In this document: positions 16,865 to 24,000 of the stretch, one piece after another | Layout of the letters: each line of letters opens with the position of its first letter | Position numbering within the stretch: the first letter of the stretch is position 1 | Virus record (IMG/VR): IMGVR_UViG_3300009160_000047 | Coordinates: 1 to 60,102 of that record | From: a virus | DNA: 60,102 bases | Strand: one strand, 5' to 3' | The notes under the pieces: model-generated | What the model was told of the DNA's origin: nothing | The model's database searches: none | What the model saw: only the letters and a program-made list of their open reading frames with translations | Program-made: the position numbers and the translations under genes

Positions 16865-17154
16865 TCAATATCCCTAAAGTTAATGTACACAGGACGAATA
16901 CTGCGCCGGCCAGCTACTCTCTTTACTACTCCTAACTTAACCAATCTATCCACAATATCCTTGGTATTCCCGATACCTGTTTTCCCACGCACATCCGCAA
17001 TCTGCCGCAAAGTCGGCGAACACCCATACTTCTTCCACCACTCATCCACAATGATAAAAACATCCTTCTGAACCGGACTCATATCCTTCTCCATACACTC
17101 GTCATAACTCATCTCCCGCCGTCTTATCATGCCTCTGTTAATCATTATTTCCAT
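16861..17154 (-). CDS. LexA-like winged-helix DNA-binding protein (no peptidase)
   Basis: 97 residues. Residues about 25-90, MSPVQKDVFIIVDEWWKKY then GCSPTLRQIADVRGKTGIGNTKDIVDRLVKLGVVKRVAGRRSIRP, follow the LexA DNA-binding domain pattern (recognition helix in the S-TLRQIA region, wing at RRSIRP). The C-terminal autopeptidase of LexA is absent, so it is a stand-alone binder. It lies between TerS and TerL, coupled to TerL by ATGA; an unusual place for a regulator. It could control late genes or act in packaging. Starts at 17154, 17142 or 17130 are possible. Confidence 0.75.
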   Translation of the reverse strand: MEIMINRGMIRRREMSYDECMEKDMSPVQKDVFIIVDEWWKKYGCSPTLRQIADVRGKTGIGNTKDIVDRLVKLGVVKRVAGRRSIRPVYINFRDIE

Positions 17155-17171
17155 ATACTGCCTATTTTTTA

Positions 17172-17210
17172 AGCAATGGTAACGCTTACCATTGGGGTGG
17201 GTTAACCCTA
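17172..17210 (+). repeat. Dispersed palindromic repeat, copy A
   Basis: One of three copies (others at 35131-35167 and 45671-45708). It carries an 8-bp dyad AATGGTAA-cgc-TTACCATT followed by GGGGTGGGTTAACCCTA, which contains a second dyad. Copy A lies 18 bases upstream of the LexA-like gene in the terminase cluster, so it could be an operator. See findings. Confidence 0.85.
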
Positions 17211-17245
17211 TGTTTTCTAGTTTTCAAAATATATATACCCCACCC

Positions 17246-17986
17246 CTATTTTGCTTGGAATGATGACGGGGGGTCTTTCCAAAAATCATCATCTGGGTCG
17301 CTCTCTGGGAAAGAAGTACCCCCATCCGGTTTTTCTTCTGACACTTCGAGTGGAATACTATGTAGGTGAGAGGGGGGACTCCTACTTGGCAAATCGGGGG
17401 GTGGGGGGTCAGCCTGGGCAGCAGGCGCATCCGCCAACGGGGCGGGCTCCAACTCAGCCAATAGAGAGTCGGCATCTTTTACAGTTACATCCGTTACAGT
17501 TCCATGCACTAATGTTCTAAGCTTGTCCAATAGCTGAGCCCGTGCGTCCGTGCTCGATGTGATGTGCTCTACCACCTTACGTTCTGTAAAGGCCGAAACT
17601 TCCGTAACAGTCCCGAGCACCTTAGCCGCCGCCGTGATCTGACCGGCTTTGCTCTCCGGATCTGTGATCACCTTGACTAAGGAATGAATGACGAGGGAGC
17701 GCAAGTGTTCGGGCGTATGATATGCCTTCGCACTTTCAGCCAGTCGGATAGCTTCTATCTCCCGAGCTATTCCCGCATGCTTTTTAAGATCACTTGCCGC
17801 ATTGCCGGCGGTCTTCGCTCTTTTGGTCGTTACGTTATAGGCCTGTCTATAACTACCGGCTCCGGTTTCCCCTTGGGCGACCAAACGGGCAAAGGTTTTC
17901 TGTTTGTGTGTGAGCTTTCCCTTTACACCTAGTATTTGGTCTATTGGGACTTGCTCTAATGCCTCTCTTACTTGAGCCCTTTTCAT
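17246..17986 (-). CDS. Terminase small subunit (TerS-like)
   Basis: 246 residues. An N-terminal helix-turn-helix-like part (LTHKQKTFARLVAQGETGAGSYRQAYNVT with AKTAGNAASDLKKHAGIAREIEAIRL, residues 25-85) is the pattern of phage small terminases that recognise the packaging site. A helical middle follows and the C-terminus (180-246) is Pro/Asp-rich and disordered-looking. It is the first gene of the late block; the start has GGAG 11 bases upstream. Neighbour of TerL through the wHTH gene supports the call. Confidence 0.82.
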   Translation of the reverse strand: MKRAQVREALEQVPIDQILGVKGKLTHKQKTFARLVAQGETGAGSYRQAYNVTTKRAKTAGNAASDLKKHAGIAREIEAIRLAESAKAYHTPEHLRSLVIHSLVKVITDPESKAGQITAAAKVLGTVTEVSAFTERKVVEHITSSTDARAQLLDKLRTLVHGTVTDVTVKDADSLLAELEPAPLADAPAAQADPPPPDLPSRSPPSHLHSIPLEVSEEKPDGGTSFPESDPDDDFWKDPPSSFQAK

Positions 17987-18018
17987 ACTGTTTCGCTCCG
18001 CTTTATTGAATGCCGCCC

Positions 18019-18047
18019 ATCATACAGAACAAAGCCGGAACTGTCAC
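18019..18047 (-). promoter_or_regulatory. Putative late promoter (minus strand)
   Basis: On the minus strand GTGACA (18047-18042), 17 bases, then TATGAT (18024-18019), each 5 of 6 to sigma70 consensus. The predicted start is about 25 bases before the terminase small subunit ATG, so it would drive the long late block. The -35 box is within the dyad TGTCACCAATGCGACA (18042-18057). Confidence 0.7.
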
Positions 18048-18057
18048 CAATGCGACA
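18042..18057. promoter_or_regulatory. Dyad over the late -35 box
   Basis: TGTCACCAATGCGACA, an imperfect dyad (TGTC...GACA) overlapping the -35 of the late promoter. It resembles the longer elements at 18130-18151 and 21543-21564. Likely repressor site; the binding protein is unknown. Confidence 0.55.
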
Positions 18058-18129
18058 ACCTGGCGGGTAATTATATGGTATGCGAGCCGGTTTTGCCTCT
18101 GAAAATTGATTGATTCCCCATGCTGCAGC

Positions 18130-18151
18130 CTGTCGCCAATGTGACTGACAG
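18130..18151. promoter_or_regulatory. CTGTC/GACAG operator-like element, copy 1
   Basis: A 22-base element starting CTGTCGC and ending GTGACTGACAG, just upstream of the early -35 box. The copy at 21543-21564 matches it at 19 of 22 positions. Half-sites also occur at the ncRNA promoter (35110-35127). Placed between divergent promoters, it is a likely control point of the early/late switch. Confidence 0.6.
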
Positions 18152-18156
18152 ACCTA

Positions 18157-18186
18157 TTGACAACTGTCAGCATTGCCTTCTGTAGT
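18157..18186 (+). promoter_or_regulatory. Putative early promoter (plus strand)
   Basis: TTGACA (18157-18162), 18 bases, TGTAGT (18181-18186). A perfect 12-base palindrome TGACAACTGTCA (18158-18169) covers the -35 box, suggesting repression. It drives the plus-strand early genes from 18218, about 32 bases downstream. Confidence 0.6.
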
Positions 18187-18217
18187 ACCCCATTAACGAA
18201 ACAAAGGAAACCGCCAC

Positions 18218-18796
18218 ATGAAAGAATCAGCACTTATTAGACAAGCCCGCCGAGAACTGGCGCAGTGCGAGAAGGATATAAACGCCGGCATCCACAGAGA
18301 GATAAATGGTGCCGAACTGAGCCGCCGCCGAGCTTTAATTGCACACGAAAAAACCCGCCCGCTTTACCTTATCGCTTGCTCCGGCTCGAAGCTGGACAAG
18401 CCCGCCAAAGCCCGAGATTTGTATCAGGGACAAGCTTTTAAATTTGCCATGGAAGCCGCCGCCCGAGCCGGTGCCGATGTTTTGATTCTCTCCGCCCTGC
18501 ATGGTGCCGTTGATCCGGACGCCGTCCTAAACCCCTATAACGTCACACTGTCAGACATGACCCAAGCCGACCGCCAAGCTTGGGCGCAACGCACCGCCGC
18601 CGAGCTTGAGCCGTATCAGGGACGAGCCGTCACAGTGCTAGCCGGTGCCAACTATGCAGCCGCTTGCACAGACCTAGACGCCGCCTATCCGCTCGCCGGC
18701 CTCGGGATCGGTCAGCAGCTTGCCGTTTTAAAGAATTACAAAAAGAAGCCGGAGCCTGCCGGACAGATTCAACAATTAGCCCTTGAACTTAATTGA
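18218..18796 (+). CDS. DUF6884-like protein
   Basis: 192 residues; residues about 48-150 carry LYLIACSGSKLDKPAKARDLYQGQAFKFA, then AGADVLILSALHGAVDPDAVLNPYNVTL and MTQADRQAWAQR. This layout (ACSGSKL, LYQGQAF, LSALHGAVDPD) matches the DUF6884-type proteins found in phages and prophages, whose biochemical role is unknown to me. First gene of the early operon; AAAGGAAA lies upstream of the start. GCC-rich codon use like the rest of this block. Confidence 0.72.
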   Translation: MKESALIRQARRELAQCEKDINAGIHREINGAELSRRRALIAHEKTRPLYLIACSGSKLDKPAKARDLYQGQAFKFAMEAAARAGADVLILSALHGAVDPDAVLNPYNVTLSDMTQADRQAWAQRTAAELEPYQGRAVTVLAGANYAAACTDLDAAYPLAGLGIGQQLAVLKNYKKKPEPAGQIQQLALELN

Positions 18797-18807
18797 AAGA
18801 AACCACC

Positions 18808-18990
18808 ATGACAAACAATGAAATCATTCTCTCTATGTACCGGAACCATTACGCCACTTGGGAAATTCTCGCTCACATGATGATTAGAGAAGTAAGACGC
18901 CCCGAGGCTATTCGAACCATTACAAAAGCCCTCCGCCTAAAGCCGGACGAAGTGACCGCCATGCTCGATTCATTCGAAAACAACATTTAA
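18808..18990 (+). CDS. Small helical protein, unknown
   Basis: 60 residues from the ATG at 18808 (MTNNEIILSMYRNHYATWEILAHMMIREVRRPEAIRTI...). A TTG 15 bases upstream overlaps the previous stop, but the ATG fits the ACCATG start context shared by its neighbours. Residues 32-58 look like a helix-turn-helix (EAIRTITKALRLKPDEVTAMLDSF). Function unknown; member of the short early-gene run. Confidence 0.6.
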   Translation: MTNNEIILSMYRNHYATWEILAHMMIREVRRPEAIRTITKALRLKPDEVTAMLDSFENNI

Positions 18991-18999
18991 GGAAAAACC

Positions 19000-19146
19000 A
19001 TGCAATCAAATATTTTCAACATCAAAGACAACTTGCGCCACTTTGGGTTTCATTACGTCCTATGGGCGGAAGGCCTAAGCATTCGAACCCTTTACAACTT
19101 ATGGATTGCCGCCGGAATGATCCGCCACGAATCAAAAACCAACTGA
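19000..19146 (+). CDS. Small protein, possible helix-turn-helix, unknown
   Basis: A 48-residue frame (MQSNIFNIKDNLRHFGFHYV...LSIRTLYNLWIAAGMIRH). It starts at ACCATG nine bases after the previous stop and ends before another ACCATG start, so it fills the gap exactly. The segment AEGLSIRTLYNLWIAAGMI may form a helix-turn-helix. The frame is open and uses the GCC-type codons of the neighbours. Confidence 0.55.
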   Translation: MQSNIFNIKDNLRHFGFHYVLWAEGLSIRTLYNLWIAAGMIRHESKTN

Positions 19147-19156
19147 AAGAACCACC

Positions 19157-19345
19157 ATGAAAAACCTCCCGAAATCACTCCACACAATCACCGCTTGGGT
19201 GAATGTCGCCCGCTTTTTAGCAAAGCAAAACGGACTCTCACCCAATAACGCCGCTCATGCAGCCGCTCACGTTTTGAGACTGGATGAAATGACCGACACC
19301 CACGAATTAAGAGCCGCCGTAATTAAACAACTTGAAAGAGCCTAA
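19157..19345 (+). CDS. Small alpha-helical protein, unknown
   Basis: 62 residues, Ala-rich helices (LHTITAWVNVARFLAKQNGLSPNNAAHAAAHVLRLDEM). No motif that I recognise. It is one of a set of short early frames with the ACCATG start context and spacing of 3 to 11 bases, so probably a real gene of an early host-takeover operon. Confidence 0.55.
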   Translation: MKNLPKSLHTITAWVNVARFLAKQNGLSPNNAAHAAAHVLRLDEMTDTHELRAAVIKQLERA

Positions 19346-19348
19346 ACC

Positions 19349-19687
19349 ATGACCTCCCTCAGAGACTTAAACCAAATGATCAACGCCGAAATTTTCACAC
19401 CCGACGACCTGACTTATGCCGTTGACACCCTCGCAGACATTCGAGCCCAAATAGCCGAACTGAAAGCCCGTGAAGACACCTTCAAAGCCGTATTGATCGC
19501 CGCCGGACATGCCGCCGTTGACGGAACCGCTCACAGAGCCGCCGTGATCCAAGAACAAAGAACATCGACCGACTGGCAAGCAATTGCCACCAAGTTAAAC
19601 GCAAGCCGCCAACTGATCACCGCCCACACATCGACCGGTGAGCCCTTCTACAAAATCAGACTTTCAGCCCGAAAGGTTTCAGCATGA
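19349..19687 (+). CDS. Conserved-type early protein, unknown
   Basis: 112 residues. A helical N-terminus (DLTYAVDTLADIRAQIAELKAREDTFKAVLIAAGHAAVDG) leads into strands VIQEQRTSTDWQAIATKLNASRQLITAHTSTGEPFYKIRLSA. This helix-then-TDWxAIA...LITAHTST layout is a recurring phage-protein pattern without an assigned role known to me. The stop overlaps the next start (ATGA). Confidence 0.6.
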   Translation: MTSLRDLNQMINAEIFTPDDLTYAVDTLADIRAQIAELKAREDTFKAVLIAAGHAAVDGTAHRAAVIQEQRTSTDWQAIATKLNASRQLITAHTSTGEPFYKIRLSARKVSA

Positions 19688-19863
19688 AAATCACGATCCA
19701 AGTAAAAACAATTTATGGCAATCGGGTAATTTATCCAAAGGATGAAACCGCCCAAGCATTCGCCAAAATTGCCGGCACTAAAACCCTCACTCTCGAAGCC
19801 CTGCGCCTAATCCAAGGCCTAGGCTATGAAATCACCGAACACAAAGAAAGCTTCAAATTATGA
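19684..19863 (+). CDS. Small early protein, unknown
   Basis: A 59-residue frame (MKITIQVKTIYGNRVIYP...) coupled upstream by ATGA and downstream by a TTATGA overlap with the next start. It looks like a small alpha/beta protein with strands ITIQVKTIYGNRVIYP and a helix around TLTLEALRLIQGLGYEI. No family recognised. The tight coupling on both sides supports it as real. Confidence 0.6.
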   Translation: MKITIQVKTIYGNRVIYPKDETAQAFAKIAGTKTLTLEALRLIQGLGYEITEHKESFKL

Positions 19864-20249
19864 AAACCCTCGACCTTAATTTTTACACCGACCCCGCTCA
19901 CGGATGGCTTGAAGTGAAACGCTCGCACCTTATCGCCCTCGGGATTGAAGAGCAAATTAGCCGTTATTCATACGAACACGGCGCAAGGGTCTACCTTGAA
20001 GAAGACAACGACATGAGCCGCTTTATGGAAGCAGCAGCCGCCGCCGGATGGACAATTAAAACCGCCGACTTTCACAATGACGCCGAAAGCTTTATCAGGC
20101 TTTTAAAAGGTTACCAATCGACCGCCGCCAGCCGCCAATCTATCGCCGCTTTTTACGATAACAACCCTAATTTAACCCTCGCCGATTTGTCCCGCTTTAC
20201 CGGTCAATCGGTGCCCACCCTCAAGAAATTTTTAATGGAGCGCAAATAA
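19860..20249 (+). CDS. Unknown early protein with possible C-terminal HTH
   Basis: 129 residues (MKTLDLNFYTDPAHGWLEVKR...). The central part is acidic and mixed (HGARVYLEEDNDMSRFMEAAAAAGWTIKT). The C-terminal 35 residues (SIAAFYDNNPNLTLADLSRFTGQ then SVPTLKKFLMERK) fit a helix-turn-helix. It is coupled to the next gene by a TAATG overlap. Possibly a regulatory or DNA-binding protein; function unknown. Confidence 0.6.
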   Translation: MKTLDLNFYTDPAHGWLEVKRSHLIALGIEEQISRYSYEHGARVYLEEDNDMSRFMEAAAAAGWTIKTADFHNDAESFIRLLKGYQSTAASRQSIAAFYDNNPNLTLADLSRFTGQSVPTLKKFLMERK

Positions 20250-20992
20250 TGAACCCCTTAGGATATATCGCTTATGAGGGAAAGAGCCTCATTGATAAGA
20301 GCCCAATTGTCGTTATCGTGACCGCCCTCAATAGCAGCGCAAACAGTAAAACCGGAAATATGGTACAGACCTTTATTATCCGGTCGGACGTTGACCCAGT
20401 GACCGCCGCCCAAACAGGGCAAGATTTTGCAATCTGCGGAGCTTGCCGGCACCGCCCCAAGGCCGCAAAAATTACCGGTGAGCCGCCGTGTTATGTGAAC
20501 AAGGGACACGCCCCTTTACAGGTCTTTAAAGCATACAAAAGGGGAAGGTATACCAAAGCCACACCGGCGCAAATTAAAGCCGCCCTATCCGGTCGGATTG
20601 TGCGCCTAGGCACCTACGGAGACCCCTTCGCCGCACCAGTGGCAATGTGGGAAGAAATCATTAAAGACGCCGCCGGACACACCGGCTACACCCACCAATG
20701 GAAGCGCACCGGTTTTGACGTTGACCGGTGGAAAAAATTAGTAATGGCAAGCGCAGACAATTTAGACGATGCAGCCTTCGCCAACTTAAACGGAATGCGA
20801 GCCTTTAGGGTTTCAATTGGAAACGACCGACAAGCCGCCGAGACGATTTGTCCCGCCAGTTCAGAAGCCGGAAAGAAAACCACCTGCGCCAATTGCCAAT
20901 TGTGCGCCGGCACCACCAAAGCCGCCCGAGACATTGTGATTCAAGATCACGCCGCCGGTTATCGCAAACGCATAGAAATAATGAAAGCTTGA
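20249..20992 (+). CDS. Conserved Cys-containing phage protein, unknown
   Basis: 247 residues with AICGACRHRP and CYVNKGHAPL (Cys cluster near residues 65-90), a GRIVRLGTYGDPFAAPVAMWEEIIKDAAGHTGYTHQW block (about 116-151) and a C-terminal Cys cluster CPASSEAGKKTTCANCQLCAG (about 202-222). This is a known type of phage protein without assigned function, in which the Cys groups probably bind metal. It sits in the early operon with ATG overlapping the previous stop. Confidence 0.7.
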   Translation: MNPLGYIAYEGKSLIDKSPIVVIVTALNSSANSKTGNMVQTFIIRSDVDPVTAAQTGQDFAICGACRHRPKAAKITGEPPCYVNKGHAPLQVFKAYKRGRYTKATPAQIKAALSGRIVRLGTYGDPFAAPVAMWEEIIKDAAGHTGYTHQWKRTGFDVDRWKKLVMASADNLDDAAFANLNGMRAFRVSIGNDRQAAETICPASSEAGKKTTCANCQLCAGTTKAARDIVIQDHAAGYRKRIEIMKA

Positions 20993-20995
20993 ACC

Positions 20996-21223
20996 ATGCA
21001 AAAACTAATGAAAGCAAAATTCGCCGGTATTTGTTCCCGCACTGGAGCCCGAATCAATAAAGGGGATGAAATCATTTTCGACACCTACACCCGAACCGCC
21101 TACATCACAAACGAAGACGACACGCCCCGCATAAACTCAATTCGCTTTGGGGATAAAACTTTTTACCGGAACGCAAAAGGCCGGTGTATTGACGCACCAT
21201 GTTGCGGCTGCTGCACTATTTGA
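20996..21223 (+). CDS. Small zinc-finger-like protein, unknown
   Basis: 75 residues (MQKLMKAKFAGICSRTGARINKGDEIIFD...) with a C-terminal Cys-rich tail (GRCIDAPCCGCCTI). An internal ATG at 21008 is another possible start. The Cys cluster could bind zinc. It is a short early gene with the ACCATG context. Confidence 0.55.
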   Translation: MQKLMKAKFAGICSRTGARINKGDEIIFDTYTRTAYITNEDDTPRINSIRFGDKTFYRNAKGRCIDAPCCGCCTI

Positions 21224-21252
21224 AAACCAGGTTTTACCAGGTTATTTAACAC

Positions 21253-21390
21253 ATGAAAAAACACACAAAAAACCGAGACGAAAGAATTATGCGGCGGGCA
21301 CAATCCGCCCTTGATTTTCTTTCCGTTTTACTCATTGCCGGCGCATTGACTGTCGGAGCCCTTAAATATTTTGACGTTCTAACACCATGA
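21253..21390 (+). CDS. Small single-span membrane protein
   Basis: A 45-residue frame: a basic N-terminus (MKKHTKNRDERIMRRAQSAL) and one hydrophobic helix (DFLSVLLIAGALTVGALKYF). The short basic head and single span suggest an inner-membrane protein of N-in topology. It ends in an ATGA overlap with the next gene. Role unknown, possibly host-membrane modulation. Confidence 0.55.
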   Translation: MKKHTKNRDERIMRRAQSALDFLSVLLIAGALTVGALKYFDVLTP

Positions 21391-21557
21391 AACACACTGA
21401 AAACGATTACATCAAAGCCGGCTTTAGATTTGAGAAGGGGCAAACCCCCGCCGAAAACCTGCGAGCCATGATTGAGATGGAAACAATAGACGACCGGTCG
21501 GAAGCCCGCCGCCTAATCGAACAAGGCCGGCACGAAGCCCGCCTGTCGCATAAGTGA
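21387..21557 (+). CDS. Small early protein, unknown
   Basis: A 56-residue frame (MKHTENDYIKAGFRFEKGQT...), charged and helical, coupled to the membrane protein by ATGA. Its 3' end overlaps the operator-like element at 21543-21564. No motif recognised. Confidence 0.5.
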   Translation: MKHTENDYIKAGFRFEKGQTPAENLRAMIEMETIDDRSEARRLIEQGRHEARLSHK

Positions 21558-21564
21558 CTGACAG
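21543..21564. promoter_or_regulatory. CTGTC/GACAG operator-like element, copy 2
   Basis: Nineteen of 22 positions match the element at 18130-18151. It ends at a gene stop and is followed by a hairpin (21564-21580), so it may control the downstream early genes starting at 21621. Confidence 0.55.
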
Positions 21565-21580
21565 GGGCACATGGTGCCCC
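21564..21580 (+). other. Stable hairpin GGGGCAC-ATG-GTGCCCC
   Basis: A perfect 7-bp stem with a 3-base loop between the operator-like element and the gene at 21621. It has no U-tract, so it is more likely a processing or stability element than an intrinsic terminator. Confidence 0.55.
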
Positions 21581-21620
21581 GACAATTCAAAAACTTCAAC
21601 AACCCAAGAAGGGAAAAACC

Positions 21621-22154
21621 ATGCTCGAAACTGTAGAAAAACAAGCCCCCACCACCACAGGAGGAGGCAAAAAAATACAACTAAAAAACCTCAAGCATTC
21701 CGATTTCGCCAGTCAGGAAACGTATTGCTTCGAGGCTAGCGTATACATTGACGGAAAGAAAGCAGGCACTGTATCAAACCAAGGATGTGGAGGTTGCCAC
21801 TCATACCACCCCAACACCCTGTACCAACTGCTAAAGGCGGAGGCGGATAAATTACCACCGCATGAGTGGAGGCTTAATGAGGAGGTGCTAACGATCCAAC
21901 CCGATGCAGACACCATCATCAGCGAATTAGTAACCGAAGCCCTTGCAATCAAAGACCTAAAGTCCGGCATGAGGAGGCGCATTCTATTCATTGGTGAGAA
22001 CGGCGAAGTCTTTGAAACCCAAGCAATGACGGCGGCGGCACTTGCCGTTCAATTAGTACGAAAAGACCTGTACGAAAAACTCAAAACGAAAACGATTCTC
22101 AATCTCTTACCTTTCCCCGAAGCTTTATCAATTTACATCAAAGGAGAAAAATAA
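21621..22154 (+). CDS. Conserved early protein, unknown
   Basis: 177 residues. The N-terminal half (KIQLKNLKHSDFASQETYCFEASVYIDGKKAGTVSNQGCGGCHSYHP) is a pattern seen in phage proteins of unknown role; GCGGCH is a possible metal site. The rest is helical and charged. It starts after GAAGGG at ACCATG. The GCC-heavy codon bias of the preceding block weakens from here. Confidence 0.6.
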   Translation: MLETVEKQAPTTTGGGKKIQLKNLKHSDFASQETYCFEASVYIDGKKAGTVSNQGCGGCHSYHPNTLYQLLKAEADKLPPHEWRLNEEVLTIQPDADTIISELVTEALAIKDLKSGMRRRILFIGENGEVFETQAMTAAALAVQLVRKDLYEKLKTKTILNLLPFPEALSIYIKGEK

Positions 22155-22531
22155 TGGGCTTTACTTCAAAATGTTGTGCCAAGACAAATTTACCGGTTTT
22201 AAATCAATACAAGGGACACCCCGAATTTAGTGAGGTGGTCGCCCTGCTGCCCGATGGTCGGATCATCAAAGGATCTTATGACGGCTATTGCAGGGTAGAT
22301 GGGGAGGACGTGAAAGAAACGCCCGAGGGCAAGTGGATATGGGAGAAGGTTAAATTTGTCCTAGCCCCGCACTACAACGGCGAAACCTACAACGAACTAC
22401 CCAAGTCACATGATGAACTCGCACAGGGTCACTTCATGGCTGACGAATTCTTAGACCACTGTAGACAGGTGGGCTCATTTAAAAATCGTGCCGCTTATGT
22501 GCGGGCTTTCAAAAAATACGCAAACTGGTAA
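22154..22531 (+). CDS. Early protein, unknown
   Basis: 125 residues (MGFTSKCCAKTNLPVLNQYKG...), with a Cys pair near the start, a strand-rich middle (EVVALLPDGRIIKGSYDGYCRVDG) and a helical acidic end with HCRQVGSFKNRAAYVRAFKKYANW. The ATG overlaps the previous stop (TAATG). No family assigned. Confidence 0.6.
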   Translation: MGFTSKCCAKTNLPVLNQYKGHPEFSEVVALLPDGRIIKGSYDGYCRVDGEDVKETPEGKWIWEKVKFVLAPHYNGETYNELPKSHDELAQGHFMADEFLDHCRQVGSFKNRAAYVRAFKKYANW

Positions 22532-22544
22532 AAGGAAAACTATC

Positions 22545-23057
22545 ATGCCAAACTGGTGCTCAAACTCTCTCAAACTTACTGCAGCAACCGACAGTAACCG
22601 CAAGCTTCTAGATGAGCTGGAAAAGCAATTCGACAGTAGCGACAAGGCCGTAATTTTCGACATGATCAAACCCACACCCTTACACCTGCTCGAAGGGCAA
22701 GGTTGGTACGACTGGCGAATAAAAAACTGGGGCACAAAATGGGACGCAACAATCATCTCAGCATTTCGCAAAGACGATACGGCATTCCTTTATTTTGAGA
22801 CGGCATGGGCTCCCCCAATTGAGATCTATAAGGTGCTTGAGGAGGAGGGATTCAAAGTGGAGGCAACCTATGTAGAGCAGGGTATGGCATACGCCGGCTA
22901 CTATAAAGACGGCACAGATTTTACAGACGACAAACCCAAGTTCCTGCAAAACCTGTATGACGAAGAAACGGATACCTTTAACGAAGATCCCGCCGATATG
23001 GAGGCTTACTTCAGAGAGGCCGGATTTGAACATTCACCATCAACATACGGAGGCTGA
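22545..23057 (+). CDS. Api92-like ferredoxin-fold protein
   Basis: 170 residues starting MPNWCSNSLKLTAATDSNRKLL. A longer open frame exists, but AAAGGAAAA precedes the ATG at 22545. MPNWCSN is the opening signature of Api92-like ferredoxin-fold proteins common in phages and plasmids, with a later WGTKWDATIISAFRKDDTAFLYFETAWAPPIE stretch. Function in phage unknown. It lies in the early operon with a good ribosome site. Confidence 0.7.
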   Translation: MPNWCSNSLKLTAATDSNRKLLDELEKQFDSSDKAVIFDMIKPTPLHLLEGQGWYDWRIKNWGTKWDATIISAFRKDDTAFLYFETAWAPPIEIYKVLEEEGFKVEATYVEQGMAYAGYYKDGTDFTDDKPKFLQNLYDEETDTFNEDPADMEAYFREAGFEHSPSTYGG

Positions 23058-23058
23058 C

Positions 23059-23277
23059 ATGAAAACATCAGAACGCTTTGCCGTCAACGAATGGCTCTCA
23101 GAATACCCAAGCGATACGACCTTTGACGTGATCATGGACTTAATCCGTGATGATGATGAGTCGGTTATTCCTTGGGAATTAGTCGAACACTATCCTGCAG
23201 CAGACCTCATAGAAGTTATTTACAACACAAAAATTCACTTTGAAACAGTAACCAAATCAACCACTGAGGATAAATGA
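23059..23277 (+). CDS. Small acidic protein, unknown
   Basis: 72 residues from the ATG at 23059 (MKTSERFAVNEWLSEYPSDTTFDVIMDLIRDDDESVIPWE). GGAGG lies upstream; the longer frame overlaps the previous gene and is less likely. Acidic with two helices; no motif recognised. Confidence 0.6.
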   Translation: MKTSERFAVNEWLSEYPSDTTFDVIMDLIRDDDESVIPWELVEHYPAADLIEVIYNTKIHFETVTKSTTEDK

Positions 23278-23278
23278 A

Positions 23279-23479
23279 ATGACTGCAATGACTAAAACAC
23301 AGATGGTAAACGCCTGTGCTGATTACGAAACGGATTGGTTCTTTGATAGAGAACCCGAGGAGCAAAGGGAGGTGTTCCGACACATCCAAGTGCATGGGTT
23401 TGCAGGGTTCGCCAATTTCACTGACAACAATTTGTTTGCATCTTGCGTGGACAAGGGCACATTCTTAATGGAGGAATGA
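23279..23479 (+). CDS. Small protein, unknown
   Basis: 66 residues (MTAMTKTQMVNACADYETDWFFDREPEEQ...), acidic with aromatic residues. Start two bases past the previous stop, with AGGA upstream. Function unknown. Confidence 0.55.
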   Translation: MTAMTKTQMVNACADYETDWFFDREPEEQREVFRHIQVHGFAGFANFTDNNLFASCVDKGTFLMEE

Positions 23480-23480
23480 A

Positions 23481-23675
23481 ATGACCACAGAATGGACGCA
23501 CGACCCTTGGCATGACAAATACTTTAGGCCGGATCCAAAGTATTACTACGAGCCCCAGACTGAAGCTGAACGCATGGCTTACATAAAGAAATGGGATAAG
23601 TTCAAGCCGACCACAGGCGAAGAGTGGTGCCTAAAAAACAACTACGAAGTTTGGAAAAGGAAGCAAGCAAAATGA
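23481..23675 (+). CDS. Small Trp/Tyr-rich protein, unknown
   Basis: 64 residues (MTTEWTHDPWHDKYFRPDPKYYYEPQ...) with many aromatic residues, beginning one base after the previous stop. It ends in an ATGA overlap with the next frame. No family recognised. Confidence 0.52.
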   Translation: MTTEWTHDPWHDKYFRPDPKYYYEPQTEAERMAYIKKWDKFKPTTGEEWCLKNNYEVWKRKQAK

Positions 23676-23854
23676 AAACTTATACAGGCACAGTTGTCTA
23701 CAGTATTTTTCACGATGTAACAGTTACAGTTCCTGACGATGCAGACAGGGATGATATTGAGTTTGCAATACTTGAATATTTTGATCAACATGATCTAAAG
23801 AGCAAACCTGAAGATACACACGCAAACGTATTTGATGTTGAGGAGGAAGTATGA
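23672..23854 (+). CDS. Small beta/alpha protein, unknown
   Basis: 60 residues from the ATG at 23672 (MKTYTGTVVYSIFHDVTVTVPDDADRDD...), overlapping the previous stop by ATGA. The longer frame starts inside the preceding gene and is not used. A strand pair is followed by an acidic helix; unknown. Confidence 0.55.
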   Translation: MKTYTGTVVYSIFHDVTVTVPDDADRDDIEFAILEYFDQHDLKSKPEDTHANVFDVEEEV

Positions 23855-24000
23855 AAGTCAAAGAACTAATAGCACAACTGCAAGAGTGCAACCCCGAACT
23901 TGAAGTCTACAGTTGGAATGATCACGAAATACACGAAATTTATTATGTTGATGGCGGCATGGATGAGTGGGTTCATCTTAACTTGGGAGAAAGACAATGA
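23851..24000 (+). CDS. Small early protein, unknown
   Basis: A 49-residue frame (MKVKELIAQLQECNPELEVYSW...). The MKVKELIAQLQECNPELEV opening is a common phage small-protein motif. ATGA overlaps the previous stop; a GGAGG ribosome site precedes the start. Confidence 0.55.
   Translation: MKVKELIAQLQECNPELEVYSWNDHEIHEIYYVDGGMDEWVHLNLGERQ

Noticed and set aside
17155-17245. Terminator between TerS and the wHTH gene
   Set aside because: The hairpin of copy A is followed on the minus strand by GCTTAAAAAA rather than a U-tract, so it does not fit an intrinsic terminator in the direction of transcription.
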